NCBI RefSeq assembly: GCF_003096275.1
Contig: NZ_QENQ01000001.1
Coordinates: forward strand, 605,478-669,477
Source: Sphingomonas pokkalii
GTDB lineage: Bacteria; Pseudomonadota; Alphaproteobacteria; Sphingomonadales; Sphingomonadaceae
Length of the DNA stretch: 64,000 nt
Direction: 5' to 3'
The stretch's first letter is position 1, and each line of letters begins with the position of its first letter. The position numbers and the translations under genes were made by a program. The notes beneath the pieces are model-generated. The model worked only from the letters and a program-made list of their open reading frames with translations, searched no databases and was not told the DNA's origin. Below, piece by piece: positions 33,946 to 43,171 of this stretch.

Positions 33946-35766
33946 ATGCCTCCCGAAACCTCGTCCGCCAAGCTCGACCGGCCCATCTTCGGCACGATGA
34001 AGCGCTTCCTGCCGTATCTCTGGCCGCGCCATGCGCCGGGGCTGCGGGTGCGGATCGTGCTGGCGCTGCTGCTCGTGCTCTGCTCCAAGCTGGTGCAGGT
34101 CTATGGCGCACCCTTCGCGCTGCAGGGGGCGATCGACCGGATGGCCTCGGGACCGCGTGACGCGGTGTGGCTGATCATAGCACTCGTCACCGGCTATGCC
34201 GCCGCGCGGCTGGGCACGGTGCTGTTCGACAATCTGCGGAACGCCGTGTTCGAGCGGGTGGGGCAGGATGCGACCCGCCGGCTCGCCTCGGACGTGTTCC
34301 GCCATCTCCACCAGCTGAGCTTGCGCTTCCACCTCAACCGCCGCACCGGCGCGGTCACCAAGGTGGTCGAGCGCGGCACCAAGAGCATCGACACGATGCT
34401 CTATTTCCTGCTGTTCAACATCGCGCCGACGATCCTCGAGCTCGGCATGGTGCTCGGCATTTTCGGTACCCGCTTCGGCGGGTGGCTGGTCGCCGGCACG
34501 CTGGCGATGGTGGTGGTCTACATCGCCTTCACCCGATGGGTGACCGACTGGCGCTCGAAGCTGCGCGAGCAGATGAACGACCTCGATACCGGCGCCGTCG
34601 CGCACGCCGTCGATTCGCTGCTCAACTTCGAAACCGTCAAATATTTCAACGCCGAAGCCCGCGAGAGCGCGCGCTACGACAAGGCGATGACGGCCTATAT
34701 GAACGCCGCGGTCACCAGCGAGAATTCGCTGGCCTGGCTCAATATCGGCCAGGCGGTGATCACCAACCTGATGCTCGCCGCCGGCATGGCACTGGTGGTG
34801 TTCGGCTGGTCGACCGGCCGCTTCACGCCGGGCGACGTGGTGCTGGTGTCGACGCTGCTCAGCCAGCTGTTCCGCCCGCTCGACATGCTCGGCTGGGTCT
34901 ATCGTACGATCCGCCAGGGCGTGATCGACATGGGCGCGATGTTCGACCTGCTCGATACCGGGGCAGAAGTGAAGGACGCGGCCGACGCCCAGCCGCTCGC
35001 AGTGCAGCAGGGGCATGTGCGCTTCGAGGGCGTGCAATTCGGCTATGACGCCGATCGCCCGATCCTGAAAGGCATCGATCTCGACATTCCGGCCGGCGCC
35101 ACCGTCGCCGTGGTCGGCCCTTCGGGCGCCGGCAAGTCGACGCTCGCCCGGCTGATGTACCGTTTCTACGACGTGACCGGCGGCCGCATCACCATCGATG
35201 GCCAGGACATTCGCGAGGTGACCCAGGCGAGCCTCCGCGCGGCGATCGGGATCGTGCCGCAGGACACGGTGCTGTTCAACGAGACGATCGGCTACAACAT
35301 CGCCTATGGCCGCGAGGGCGCCACGCCCGAGCAGATCGCCGAAGCGGTGCGCGGCGCCTCGATTGCGAACTTCATCCAGGCGCTTCCCGACGGGCTCGAC
35401 ACGCGGGTGGGCGAGCGGGGCCTCAAGCTCTCCGGCGGCGAGAAGCAGCGCGTGGCGATCGCCCGCACGCTGGTGAAGAACCCCCCGATCCTGATCCTCG
35501 ACGAAGCGACCAGCGCGCTCGACAGCCGCACCGAGGCCGACATCCAGGCGACACTCGAATCGATAGAGCAGGGCCGTACCACGATCGTGATCGCGCACCG
35601 GCTGTCGACCGTGGTCCATGCCGACCGGATCATCGTGCTGGAGGCGGGCCGCGTGGTCGAGCAGGGCACCCATGCCGAGCTGCTGCGCGAAGGCGGCATC
35701 TACGCCGAAATGTGGGCCCGGCAGGCGCAGGAGCGCGAGGAAGGTGAGGCACCGGTCGCGGAGTAA
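33946..35766 (+). CDS. ABC half-transporter, Atm1/HMT type
   Basis: 606 aa from the ATG at 33946. Residues ~25-310 form a six-helix transmembrane domain with 'LRFHLNRRTGAVTKVVERGTKSID' and 'LLNFETVKYFNAE', the hallmark of the Atm1/ABCB7 group. The C-terminal ATPase has Walker A 'VVGPSGAGKSTLARL', signature 'LKLSGGEKQRVAIAR' and Walker B 'ILILDEATSALD'. Homodimers export glutathione-linked or iron-sulfur related compounds, or heavy-metal conjugates, from the cytoplasm. It stands alone, which is usual for this gene in sphingomonads. Confidence 0.92.
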   Translation: MPPETSSAKLDRPIFGTMKRFLPYLWPRHAPGLRVRIVLALLLVLCSKLVQVYGAPFALQGAIDRMASGPRDAVWLIIALVTGYAAARLGTVLFDNLRNAVFERVGQDATRRLASDVFRHLHQLSLRFHLNRRTGAVTKVVERGTKSIDTMLYFLLFNIAPTILELGMVLGIFGTRFGGWLVAGTLAMVVVYIAFTRWVTDWRSKLREQMNDLDTGAVAHAVDSLLNFETVKYFNAEARESARYDKAMTAYMNAAVTSENSLAWLNIGQAVITNLMLAAGMALVVFGWSTGRFTPGDVVLVSTLLSQLFRPLDMLGWVYRTIRQGVIDMGAMFDLLDTGAEVKDAADAQPLAVQQGHVRFEGVQFGYDADRPILKGIDLDIPAGATVAVVGPSGAGKSTLARLMYRFYDVTGGRITIDGQDIREVTQASLRAAIGIVPQDTVLFNETIGYNIAYGREGATPEQIAEAVRGASIANFIQALPDGLDTRVGERGLKLSGGEKQRVAIARTLVKNPPILILDEATSALDSRTEADIQATLESIEQGRTTIVIAHRLSTVVHADRIIVLEAGRVVEQGTHAELLREGGIYAEMWARQAQEREEGEAPVAE

Positions 35767-35771
35767 ATCTG

Positions 35772-35794
35772 CGACGAAGTGTTTTATTTCGTCG
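35772..35794. terminator. Hairpin after the Atm1-type gene
   Basis: CGACGAA (35772-35778) pairs with TTCGTCG (35788-35794) around a T-rich loop, 6 bases after the stop codon. No T-run follows, so Rho-independent termination is uncertain, but the position fits a transcript end. Confidence 0.4.
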
Positions 35795-35853
35795 ATGGAC
35801 GGAGTTTGGCGGACAGGGTATTCGGGTGCGTTCCTCGAATCGGAGCCTTGTCG

Positions 35854-36723
35854 ATGCGCGTACTCGCCCTTGCCGCGTTCGCTGCGGTGCTTGCCTGCGT
35901 TTCCCCCGTTTCCGCCCAGATCGCCGTCGCCAAGCCCAAGGCAATGCCGTGGCGCAGCCTGATCGAATGGCAGCCCAAACAGGGCCCGGTGACCTATGCC
36001 AGCGACGACTTGCGGCTGACGGTCACCGCAAGCGAGGCAGCGAATCCCGACGAGCGGTTTGCCATTGTCACCCTCACCCGCTCGGGCATGGCGCCGGTGG
36101 TGCTGCGCGGCGAGCCGGGCATCGGCTGGCGCTTCGGAATCGGGCGGGTGGACGCGAAGGTGAAGGCGCCAGCCGTGCTGCTCGAGAGCTTCACCGGCGG
36201 CGCGCATTGCTGCAGCGTGATCGATGTGGCGGTGCCCGAGGGCAAAGGCTATCGCGTGGTGCGGCTCACCCACCGCGGTGTCGACGGCAAGTCGAGCGAC
36301 ATGTTCGACGCAGCGCTCGACGAATTCCCGATCGACCTTTCCGGCGACGGCATTGCCGATTTCGTGCTGACCGACGACGCCTTCCTGTACCGCTTCTCCA
36401 GCTATGCCGGCAGCATGCCGCCGCCGCTGGTGCTGAACATCCGCGCCGGCCGCACCGTCGACGTTTCAAAGGCACCCGGCTTGCGGCCGTTGGTGCTGAT
36501 GCAGATGGCGGAGGCACGCGCCTATTGCACCGCGCCCGCATCCTTGGACAGCGAGCGTAACGGCGCGTGCGCCGGCTATGTCGCGGACGCGGCGCGGGCT
36601 GGGCAGTTTGCGGCGGCATGGCGGGTGATGCTGGCCCATTATGATCGGGAGTCGACCTGGAACCGGGCGCCCTTTCCGGCCGATCTGAAGGCATTTCTGC
36701 GCGAACGCGGCTATATCCGCTAG
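35854..36723 (+). CDS. Secreted hypothetical protein
   Basis: 289 aa from the ATG at 35854, which gives a clean Sec signal (MRVLALAAFAAVLACVSPVSAQ); the frame opens earlier at 35779. The mature protein has 'LLESFTGGAHCCSVIDVAVPEG', 'LSGDGIADFVLTDDAFLYRFSSYAGS' and 'ARAYCTAPASLDSERNGACAGYVADAARAGQF'. The middle resembles an FG-GAP/VCBS-like calcium loop, but only once. Two Cys pairs may form disulfides in the periplasm. No function can be given. It precedes the hydrolase-kyn genes. Confidence 0.68.
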   Translation: MRVLALAAFAAVLACVSPVSAQIAVAKPKAMPWRSLIEWQPKQGPVTYASDDLRLTVTASEAANPDERFAIVTLTRSGMAPVVLRGEPGIGWRFGIGRVDAKVKAPAVLLESFTGGAHCCSVIDVAVPEGKGYRVVRLTHRGVDGKSSDMFDAALDEFPIDLSGDGIADFVLTDDAFLYRFSSYAGSMPPPLVLNIRAGRTVDVSKAPGLRPLVLMQMAEARAYCTAPASLDSERNGACAGYVADAARAGQFAAAWRVMLAHYDRESTWNRAPFPADLKAFLRERGYIR

Positions 36724-36822
36724 TACGCGATGATAGAGGCGCTGCCCCCGTAGCGGACGAGGGACGGCGCCACGGGCCAAAATCTGGCCGCCGCGCGTTG
36801 GCAGGGGCGAGGAGACGGGCAG

Positions 36823-37788
36823 ATGCTGATACCATTCGGAGCCGCCGGGATCGGTGTGTTGGGCCTGGCCGGCTGGACTGCCTGGGTGGCGCGCAAGGCC
36901 GAGGAACTGGTGCCGGTCGATGGCCGCTTCGTCGATGTGGCGGGCGCGCGGCTGCATGTCGTGGAACTGGGGCCGCGCGATGTGGAAGGCGCGGCGATCG
37001 TGATGATCCATGGGCTGATGGGGCAACTGCGCAACTTCAGTCATTCGCTGGCGGGGCGGCTGGCGCACGACCATCGCGTGATCCTGGTCGATCGGCCGGG
37101 CTGGGGGCATTCCCACCTCACCGGTGCGCGGCCCGACCTGGCGGGGCAGGCGCGGATGATCGCCGAGCTGATCGCGCAGCTCGGCCTGGAGCGGCCGCTG
37201 GTCGTCGGCCACTCGATGGGCGGCGCGGTGACGCTGGCCCTGGCGCTGGCGGTGCCGGAGAGGATCGGCGGAATCGCTCTGATCGCGCCGCTAAGCCAGG
37301 TGGCGGAGCGGCTGCCGCCGGTGTTCCGCGGTCTGATGACGCCGCCGGGCCTGCGCGAACTGCTTTCCTGGACCCTGGCAGTGCCGGCGGCACTGGCACG
37401 CGCGCGGCGAAACGCTGTGGCGGTGTTCGCGCCCGATCCGGTGCCGGCCGATTTCGCAACCGCCGGTGGGGGCGCGCTGTCGGCGCGGCCCCAGGCCTAT
37501 CAGATGGGCAGTTTCGAAGTGAATATGGCGACGCGGGCGATGCAGGCGATGGTGCCGCGCTATGGGGAGATCGCGATGCCGGTATCGATCCTGTTCGGTC
37601 GCGGGGATCGGGTGCTGGATCCGGCGCAGCATGGCGAGCGCACCGCGGCGGAAATCGCCGGCGCGCGGCTGACCCTGGTCGATGGCGGCCATATGCTGCC
37701 GGTGACGCATCCGGAGCAGACCGAAGCCTGGCTGCGATCGATCCTGGCGGCCGACAAGCGGGTCGACCGCCAGGCCATTGCGGATTAG
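36823..37788 (+). CDS. Alpha/beta hydrolase with N-terminal membrane anchor
   Basis: 321 aa. A hydrophobic stretch at residues 2-20 may be a membrane anchor. The hydrolase fold shows 'IVMIHGLMGQLRNFSHSLA' (oxyanion hole), 'VDRPGWGHS', the nucleophile elbow 'VVGHSMGGAVTLALALAV', and the late Asp in 'ILFGRGDRVLDP' and His in 'DGGHMLPVTHPEQ'. Its stop is 10 bases before the tryptophan 2,3-dioxygenase start, so the two are probably co-transcribed. It might provide the kynurenine formamidase step missing from the window, although sequence alone does not show this. Confidence 0.85.
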   Translation: MLIPFGAAGIGVLGLAGWTAWVARKAEELVPVDGRFVDVAGARLHVVELGPRDVEGAAIVMIHGLMGQLRNFSHSLAGRLAHDHRVILVDRPGWGHSHLTGARPDLAGQARMIAELIAQLGLERPLVVGHSMGGAVTLALALAVPERIGGIALIAPLSQVAERLPPVFRGLMTPPGLRELLSWTLAVPAALARARRNAVAVFAPDPVPADFATAGGGALSARPQAYQMGSFEVNMATRAMQAMVPRYGEIAMPVSILFGRGDRVLDPAQHGERTAAEIAGARLTLVDGGHMLPVTHPEQTEAWLRSILAADKRVDRQAIAD

Positions 37789-37798
37789 CCTGTCCGGC

Positions 37799-38563
37799 AT
37801 GACCGAAGCGATGACCTATGGGCGCTATCTTGCGCTCGACGACCTGCTCGCCGCCCAGCATCCCCGCTCGGACCGGCATGACGAGCTGCTGTTCATCATC
37901 ATCCACCAGACCAAGGAACTGTGGCTCAAGCAGATCATCGCCGAACTGCGGCTTGCCAAGGCGCTGGTGCGCGGTGGCAAGCTGATCGAGGCCTATAAGG
38001 GCCTGGCGCGGATCAGCCGCATCCAGGCGGTGATGACGCTGAGCTGGGACGTACTGGCGACGATGACGCCAAGCGACTACACCCGCTTCCGTGAAGTGCT
38101 GGGCCCCAGTTCCGGCTTCCAGTCCGATCAGTTCCGCGCGGTCGAGACGATGCTCGGTCTGCGCGGCGGCGGGGTGCCGGGGCCGTTGACGATCGCGGCC
38201 GCCGCCGAACCCAGTCTGTGGGACGATGCCAATGCTGCCCTGGCGGCGGCCGGTTTTCCGCTGCCGCCAGCGGTGCTGGACCGCGATTGGCGCCAGCCCT
38301 ATTTGGCCAGCGACCCGGTTCGCCTGGCCTGGGCGGCGGTGTATCGTGATCCGACCCGCTATTGGGACCTGTACCAGCTCGCCGAAAAGCTGGTGGATAT
38401 TGACGATGCCCTGGCGACATGGCGCCACAAGCATGTGCTAACGGTGAGCCGGGTGATTGGTGGCAAGCCGGGCACTGGCGGGACGGCCGGCGTCTCCTAT
38501 CTGGAATCGACCCTGGCCAAGCGTGCCTTTCCCGAACTCTGGTCGCTCAGGACCGATCTGTGA
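37799..38563 (+). CDS. kynA: Tryptophan 2,3-dioxygenase
   Basis: 254 aa from the ATG at 37799. Family marks: 'MTYGRYLALDDLLAAQHP', 'DELLFIIIHQTKELWLKQII' with the substrate-side His, 'SGFQSDQFRAVE' (usual SSFQSYQFR), and 'WRHKHVLTVSRVIGGKPGTGGT' with the heme-ligand His. It opens the indole ring of tryptophan to N-formylkynurenine in the cytoplasm using heme and oxygen. The GTG of the kynureninase-like gene overlaps its stop by 4 bases. Confidence 0.95.
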   Translation: MTEAMTYGRYLALDDLLAAQHPRSDRHDELLFIIIHQTKELWLKQIIAELRLAKALVRGGKLIEAYKGLARISRIQAVMTLSWDVLATMTPSDYTRFREVLGPSSGFQSDQFRAVETMLGLRGGGVPGPLTIAAAAEPSLWDDANAALAAAGFPLPPAVLDRDWRQPYLASDPVRLAWAAVYRDPTRYWDLYQLAEKLVDIDDALATWRHKHVLTVSRVIGGKPGTGGTAGVSYLESTLAKRAFPELWSLRTDL

Positions 38564-39684
38564 GCGGGTTCAAGCATTTGTTCCAGCGGGCGCTGGCCGC
38601 GGCGCCCGATCGGCTGCATTTCGCCGCACACAGCCATCATCTCTGGCCGGATGCTTCTTGGCTGGGGCAGCAGGCGGCGTGGGAGGATGCCGCGCGGCTG
38701 GCCGACCGGAAATGGGGCCGCGTGATGGAGGATATCTGGCCGGCGGCGCAGGCCGAAGCCGCCGCCGAACTGGGTCTGCCGGACCCTTCCACCATCGTGT
38801 TCGCTTCCAACACCCACGAACTGCTGGTGCGGGTCGCCTCCGCGATGGGGGCGGCGCGGCCGTTGCGCATCCTGGCCAGCGATGGGGAGTTCCACAGCTT
38901 CCGCCGCCAGTCGCGGCGCTGGGAGGAAGCGGGCAGCGCGATCGTCACGCGGGTGCCGATCGAGACGCTGGTGGAAACGGCACGCGGCGGTGGGTTCGAC
39001 TGGATCGTCGCCAGCCAGGTGCAGTTCGGCACCGGCCATGTCTTCGACGGCATCGCCCATCTCGCCGCGCTCGCCCGGCCGGAGGGGCCCTGGGTGCTGA
39101 TCGACGGCTATCACGGGTTCATGGCGATCGAGACCGACCTCGCTGCGGTGGCCGACCGGGTCTTTTACGTCGCTGGCGGGTATAAATATGCGATGGCGGG
39201 GGAGGGCGTCGGCTTCCTCCATGCGCCGCCCGGCTATGGCCCGCGGCCCGAGATCACCGGCTGGTATGCCGAATTCGAAGACCTGGCGCTGCCGCCGGGC
39301 ACGATCGGCTATGCACCCGATGCTCGCCGGTTCCTGGGCGCGACCTTCGACCCTTCCGGGCTGTACCGGTTCGTGGCGGTGCGGGCGATGCTGGCGCGCG
39401 AGGGGCTGACGACGGCGGCGGTCAACGCCCATGTCGCGCCGCTGCGCGCGCAGTTGCTCGACGGGTTTCCGCTCGATGCCGAACGGCTGAACCCGGCGGC
39501 GGCGGATGCGCCGCAGGCGCGATTCGTTGCGTTACGCTCCCAGCACGCCGCGGCATGGCAGGCTGCTCTGGCGCGGGACGACATCGTTACCGACGTGCGC
39601 GGCGACGTGCTGCGGATCGGACTGGGGCTGTATCAGGACGCGCGCGATGTGGTGCGGCTGCGGGCTGCGCTCGCCGCGCTATGA
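38560..39684 (+). CDS. kynU: Kynureninase-like class V PLP enzyme
   Basis: 374 aa, GTG start in a 4-base overlap with kynA. The PLP lysine lies in 'YVAGGYKYAMAGEGVGFLHAP', close to the G-YKY-GG signature of kynureninase, with 'IDGYHGFMAIETDLA' (Asp and His for PLP) before it. 'LHFAAHSHHLWPDAS' opens the protein. The length is a little below classical KynU (about 400-420), so it is a divergent branch. Context with kynA strongly suggests it cleaves kynurenine to anthranilate and alanine. Confidence 0.82.
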   Translation: MSGFKHLFQRALAAAPDRLHFAAHSHHLWPDASWLGQQAAWEDAARLADRKWGRVMEDIWPAAQAEAAAELGLPDPSTIVFASNTHELLVRVASAMGAARPLRILASDGEFHSFRRQSRRWEEAGSAIVTRVPIETLVETARGGGFDWIVASQVQFGTGHVFDGIAHLAALARPEGPWVLIDGYHGFMAIETDLAAVADRVFYVAGGYKYAMAGEGVGFLHAPPGYGPRPEITGWYAEFEDLALPPGTIGYAPDARRFLGATFDPSGLYRFVAVRAMLAREGLTTAAVNAHVAPLRAQLLDGFPLDAERLNPAAADAPQARFVALRSQHAAAWQAALARDDIVTDVRGDVLRIGLGLYQDARDVVRLRAALAAL

Positions 39685-40113
39685 TCCGGCGACGGGGGTG
39701 AGGCCGAGGCGGCGGATCTCGATCGCCGGACAGCGATTCATCACCACCTTCAGGCCAGCGGCCTCGGCGCGGGCGGCGGCGGCTTCGTCGACGACGTCCA
39801 GCTGCATCCACACCGATTTGGCGCCGGCAGCGATGGCTGCATCGACCACCGCGCCGGCATCTTCAGACTTGCGGAAAATGTCGACCATGTCGAGCGGTAC
39901 GCCGATCTGATCGAGATCGCGGAAGACGAACTCGCCGTGAATATGCTCGCCGGTAATCCGTGGATTGACCGGGATCACGCGGAAACCGTGCCGCTGGAGC
40001 AGCAGCATCACGCCGTTGCTGGGACGATTCGGCCGATCGGAAGCGCCAACCATCGCAATGGTGCGCGTTTCTTCGAGCAGCGCCTTGATGTCTTCGTCAC
40101 GAGCCAGCGGCAT
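39679..40113 (-). CDS. CoA-binding (YccU-like) protein
   Basis: 144 aa from the ATG at 40113, preceded by AGGTAAAATT. It has the CoA-binding Rossmann pattern 'TIAMVGASDRPNRPSNGVM', 'FRVIPVNPRITGE', 'VDIFRKSEDAGAVVDAAIAAGAKSVWMQL' and 'VVMNRCPAIEI'. Function of the family is unknown beyond CoA binding. It ends 6 bases inside the convergent kynureninase gene and follows the Mrp gene by 4 bases, so those two are likely one transcript. Confidence 0.9.
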   Translation of the reverse strand: MPLARDEDIKALLEETRTIAMVGASDRPNRPSNGVMLLLQRHGFRVIPVNPRITGEHIHGEFVFRDLDQIGVPLDMVDIFRKSEDAGAVVDAAIAAGAKSVWMQLDVVDEAAAARAEAAGLKVVMNRCPAIEIRRLGLTPVAGS

Positions 40114-40117
40114 AATT

Positions 40118-41074
40118 TTACCTCTTGATCCATTCATAGACCGAATCCGCCAAGGCTCCAAATGGCGCTGCGGCTTCGCTGTTTCCTGCGGCCGGCGGCG
40201 CGCCGGCGTCCGACGCGATGCGGATCGCCATGGCAAGCGGAATGCGGGCGAGGAACGGGATGCCGAGCGCGCCGGCCGCTGCCTCCGCGCCGCCGCTGCC
40301 GAACGGATCGGAAATGCCGCCGCAATGCGGGCAGCAATAGCCGGCCATGTTCTCGACCAGCCCGACGATCGGGACGCCGGCCTTGTTGAACAGATCGATC
40401 GCGCGGGCGGCGTCGATCAGCGCGAGGTCCTGCGGGGTGGAAACGATCACGGCGCCCGCCGGCTTGTGCTTCTGGATCATGGTAAGCTGTACGTCGCCGG
40501 TGCCGGGCGGCAGATCGAGTACCAGCAGCTCGGTATCGCCCCAATCGGCATCGACAAGCTGGCCCAGCGCGCCGCCCGCCATCGGCCCGCGCCAGGCGAT
40601 CGCCTGCCCCTCGACGACGAGGCCGCCCATCGAGAGCAGCCGTACGCCGTGCGCGGTTTCGATGGGGAGCAGCGTCTTCTCGCGGGCTTGCGGGCGAATG
40701 CCATCAACGCCCATCAGCTTGGGTTGCGACGGGCCATAGATGTCCGCATCGACCAGCCCAACCTTCAGGCCCTTGCGTGCCAGCGCGATGGCCAGATTGG
40801 CGGAGACGGTGGATTTGCCGACACCGCCCTTGCCGCTAGCCACCGCAAGGATGCGGCGCGTGCGCCGTTCGCTGGTACGCAACAGCCTTATGTCCTGCAC
40901 CTCCGGCAGCGCCCTGGCGGCGGCGCGGACATCGGCTTCGAGTGCCGATTGCACCTCGGGCGCCAGGTCGGTGACGTCGAGCACGATATCGGCGCGGCCC
41001 CCGGTCAGGCGGGCAGTGGCGCGCCCCGCGGACACGGAGGCGAGGGCGGCGGAGAGGCTGTCGGGCGTGGTCAT
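40118..41074 (-). CDS. mrp: Mrp/ApbC/NBP35-type iron-sulfur carrier ATPase
   Basis: 318 aa from the ATG at 41074; the longer frame upstream is not used. An N-terminal MIP18-like domain (~1-90) is followed by the ParA-like ATPase: 'VASGKGGVGKSTVSANLA' (deviant Walker A), 'GLVDADIYGPSQPKLMGV', 'LLVLDLPPGTGDVQLTM' and 'VENMAGYCCPHCGG' with the CxxC that holds the Fe-S cluster. It transfers iron-sulfur clusters to target enzymes. It is divergent from hflK. Confidence 0.95.
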   Translation of the reverse strand: MTTPDSLSAALASVSAGRATARLTGGRADIVLDVTDLAPEVQSALEADVRAAARALPEVQDIRLLRTSERRTRRILAVASGKGGVGKSTVSANLAIALARKGLKVGLVDADIYGPSQPKLMGVDGIRPQAREKTLLPIETAHGVRLLSMGGLVVEGQAIAWRGPMAGGALGQLVDADWGDTELLVLDLPPGTGDVQLTMIQKHKPAGAVIVSTPQDLALIDAARAIDLFNKAGVPIVGLVENMAGYCCPHCGGISDPFGSGGAEAAAGALGIPFLARIPLAMAIRIASDAGAPPAAGNSEAAAPFGALADSVYEWIKR

Positions 41075-41147
41075 GGCGCCGGACACATAGGGAGACAATC
41101 GTCGACTGCCACTGTAAATCCGCGGATCCGTCCTTATAAAGGCTGGC

Positions 41148-42227
41148 ATGGCGAATAGTTCTGGCCGAGATATCCTGTCCGGCACCTTCCACAATGAGGC
41201 GCCCAAAAGTCCCTGGGGCGGCGGCAATGGCGGCGGTTCGGACAAGGGCGGCGGGCCGCGCAACCCCTGGTCGGTGCCGCCCGGCGGCCGGCGTACCGGG
41301 AATGGCAGTGCGAGCGCGATCGACGAGTTGTGGCGCCGCGCCCGCAACGGCGGCGGTGGCGGCTTCCCCGGCGTGCCGAGCGGATCGCGGCTGTGGCTGT
41401 TGATCCTGGCGGCGCTGATCGGCATCTGGGTAATGTTCACCTCGATCCACCCGATCGGTCCGCGCGAAAAGGGCGTGGTGACGTTCCTCGGACGCTATTC
41501 GGGCACGCTCGATCCCGGCATCCGGTTCACGCTGCCGGCGCCATTCCAGCTGGTCGATGTCGTCGACGTCGGCAATATTCGTACCGAGAACTTCCCGGCG
41601 AGCGGCGAGAATCTGATGCTCACCGGCGGCCAGAACATCGTCGATCTTGCTTATTCGGTGCGGTGGGACGTGCGCAGTGCGCCGCTCTATGTGTTCCAGC
41701 TTTCCGATCCGCGCGAAACCGTGCGTGCCACCGCCGAAAGCGCGATGCGTGCAGTGATCGCCAACACCTCGCTGAACGAGGCGATCGGCGAGGGCCGCTC
41801 GCAGATCGAAGCCGAGGCGCAGGTGCTGATGCAGCAGATCCTGGACGAATATCAGTCCGGCATCCGCATCCAGGGCGTGGCCGTGCAGAAGGCCGCGGCG
41901 CCTAGCCAGGTGGATGAGGACTTCAAGGCCGTGACGGCCGCCACGCAGGAAGCCGAATCCAACCGCAACAATGCCAACGCCTATGCCCAGCGCGTGATCG
42001 CCGCGGCACAGGGCGAGGCGGCCGAGTTCGACAAGATCTACGAGCAGTACAAGCTGGCGCCCGAAGTGACCAAGCGCCGCCTGTATTATGAAACCATGGA
42101 GTCCGTGCTGGCCCGTACCAACAAGACGATCATCGAGGCGCCGGGCGTGAACAGCTATCTGCCGCTGCCGCAACTGCGCGGACGCGGCGGCACCGAACCG
42201 AACGCCGCGAAGGGAGACGCCAAGTGA
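41148..42227 (+). CDS. hflK: FtsH protease modulator HflK
   Basis: 359 aa. A Gly/Asn/Pro-rich cytoplasmic N-terminus (about 1-75), one membrane segment (~81-100, 'LWLLILAALIGIWVMF'), then a stomatin/prohibitin (SPFH) domain with 'TENFPASGENLMLTGGQNIVDLAYSVRW' and 'AEAQVLMQQILDEYQSGI'. With HflC it forms a large ring around FtsH in the inner membrane and limits its access to membrane substrates. The hflC GTG overlaps its stop. Confidence 0.96.
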   Translation: MANSSGRDILSGTFHNEAPKSPWGGGNGGGSDKGGGPRNPWSVPPGGRRTGNGSASAIDELWRRARNGGGGGFPGVPSGSRLWLLILAALIGIWVMFTSIHPIGPREKGVVTFLGRYSGTLDPGIRFTLPAPFQLVDVVDVGNIRTENFPASGENLMLTGGQNIVDLAYSVRWDVRSAPLYVFQLSDPRETVRATAESAMRAVIANTSLNEAIGEGRSQIEAEAQVLMQQILDEYQSGIRIQGVAVQKAAAPSQVDEDFKAVTAATQEAESNRNNANAYAQRVIAAAQGEAAEFDKIYEQYKLAPEVTKRRLYYETMESVLARTNKTIIEAPGVNSYLPLPQLRGRGGTEPNAAKGDAK

Positions 42228-43075
42228 CCGGCTGGATCCGCAACCCGATCTCGCTCGTCGTCGCGGTGATCCTGCTGCTCATCCTGTTGATGAGCACCGT
42301 CTCGATCGTCCCGGAGACCAAGCAGGCAGTCGTCCTGCGGCTGGAGAAGCCGTACCGCACCGTCAACGCCTATCAGAACGGCGAGAATTTCGGCCGCACC
42401 GGCGCCGGCCCGGTATTCCGCATTCCGTTCGTCGACCGCCTTGTCTGGGTCGACAAGCGCGTGCTCGACGTCGAACTGCCCGGTGAACCGGTGCTGTCCA
42501 CCGATCAACTGCGGCTCGAGATCGATGCCTATGCGCGCTACCGGATCACCGATCCGCTGCGCATGGTGGTGACGGTGGGCAATGAAGAGCGGCTGCGGGA
42601 GCAACTGCAGCCGCTGCTGCGCTCGTCGCTGCGCAACGAATTGGGCAAGCGCCGTTCTGAGGTGCTGCTGAGCCCCGAGCGTGGGCAGGTAATGGACAAT
42701 ATCCAGACCTCGCTCCAGCGCCTCGCCAGCCAGTATGGCGTCGCGATTGTCGACGTGCGGATCAAGCAGACCGAATTGCCGACGGGCTCGCCGCTCGACA
42801 GCGCGCTGACCCGGATGGCGAGCGCGCGGCGCCAGGAGGCGGAGACGATCAAGGCCCAGGGCCTGAAGGATGCGCAGATCATCCGCGCCAACGCCCAGGC
42901 GCAGGCGGCGCAGATCTATGCCGCGGCTTTCAACAAGGACCCCAACTTCTACGACTTCTATCGCGCGATGCAGTCCTATCGGACCACCTTCCTGAGCCCT
43001 GACGCCAAGGGCGAGAGCCAGATCATCCTGTCGCCGAACAATGCGTATCTGAAGGAGTTCACCGGGCAACGATGA
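42224..43075 (+). CDS. hflC: FtsH protease modulator HflC
   Basis: 283 aa, GTG start in a 4-base overlap with hflK. One N-terminal membrane segment ('LVVAVILLLILLMSTVSIV'), then an SPFH domain with 'QAVVLRLEKPYRTVN', 'IPFVDRLVWVDKRVLDVE', 'VDVRIKQTELP' and 'RRQEAETIKAQGLKDAQIIRANAQAQAAQI'. It pairs with HflK. A serine protease gene follows about 100 bases later, the usual hflKC-htrA order of alphaproteobacteria. Confidence 0.96.
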   Translation: MTGWIRNPISLVVAVILLLILLMSTVSIVPETKQAVVLRLEKPYRTVNAYQNGENFGRTGAGPVFRIPFVDRLVWVDKRVLDVELPGEPVLSTDQLRLEIDAYARYRITDPLRMVVTVGNEERLREQLQPLLRSSLRNELGKRRSEVLLSPERGQVMDNIQTSLQRLASQYGVAIVDVRIKQTELPTGSPLDSALTRMASARRQEAETIKAQGLKDAQIIRANAQAQAAQIYAAAFNKDPNFYDFYRAMQSYRTTFLSPDAKGESQIILSPNNAYLKEFTGQR

Positions 43076-43171
43076 GCCTGTCCGCTCGTTCATATTCAAA
43101 TCCGGTTCAGCCGCGCTGCGTAGAAGCCAGGCTTGAGACGAATACCATTCCTTTCGAGAGGAAATGACCCC

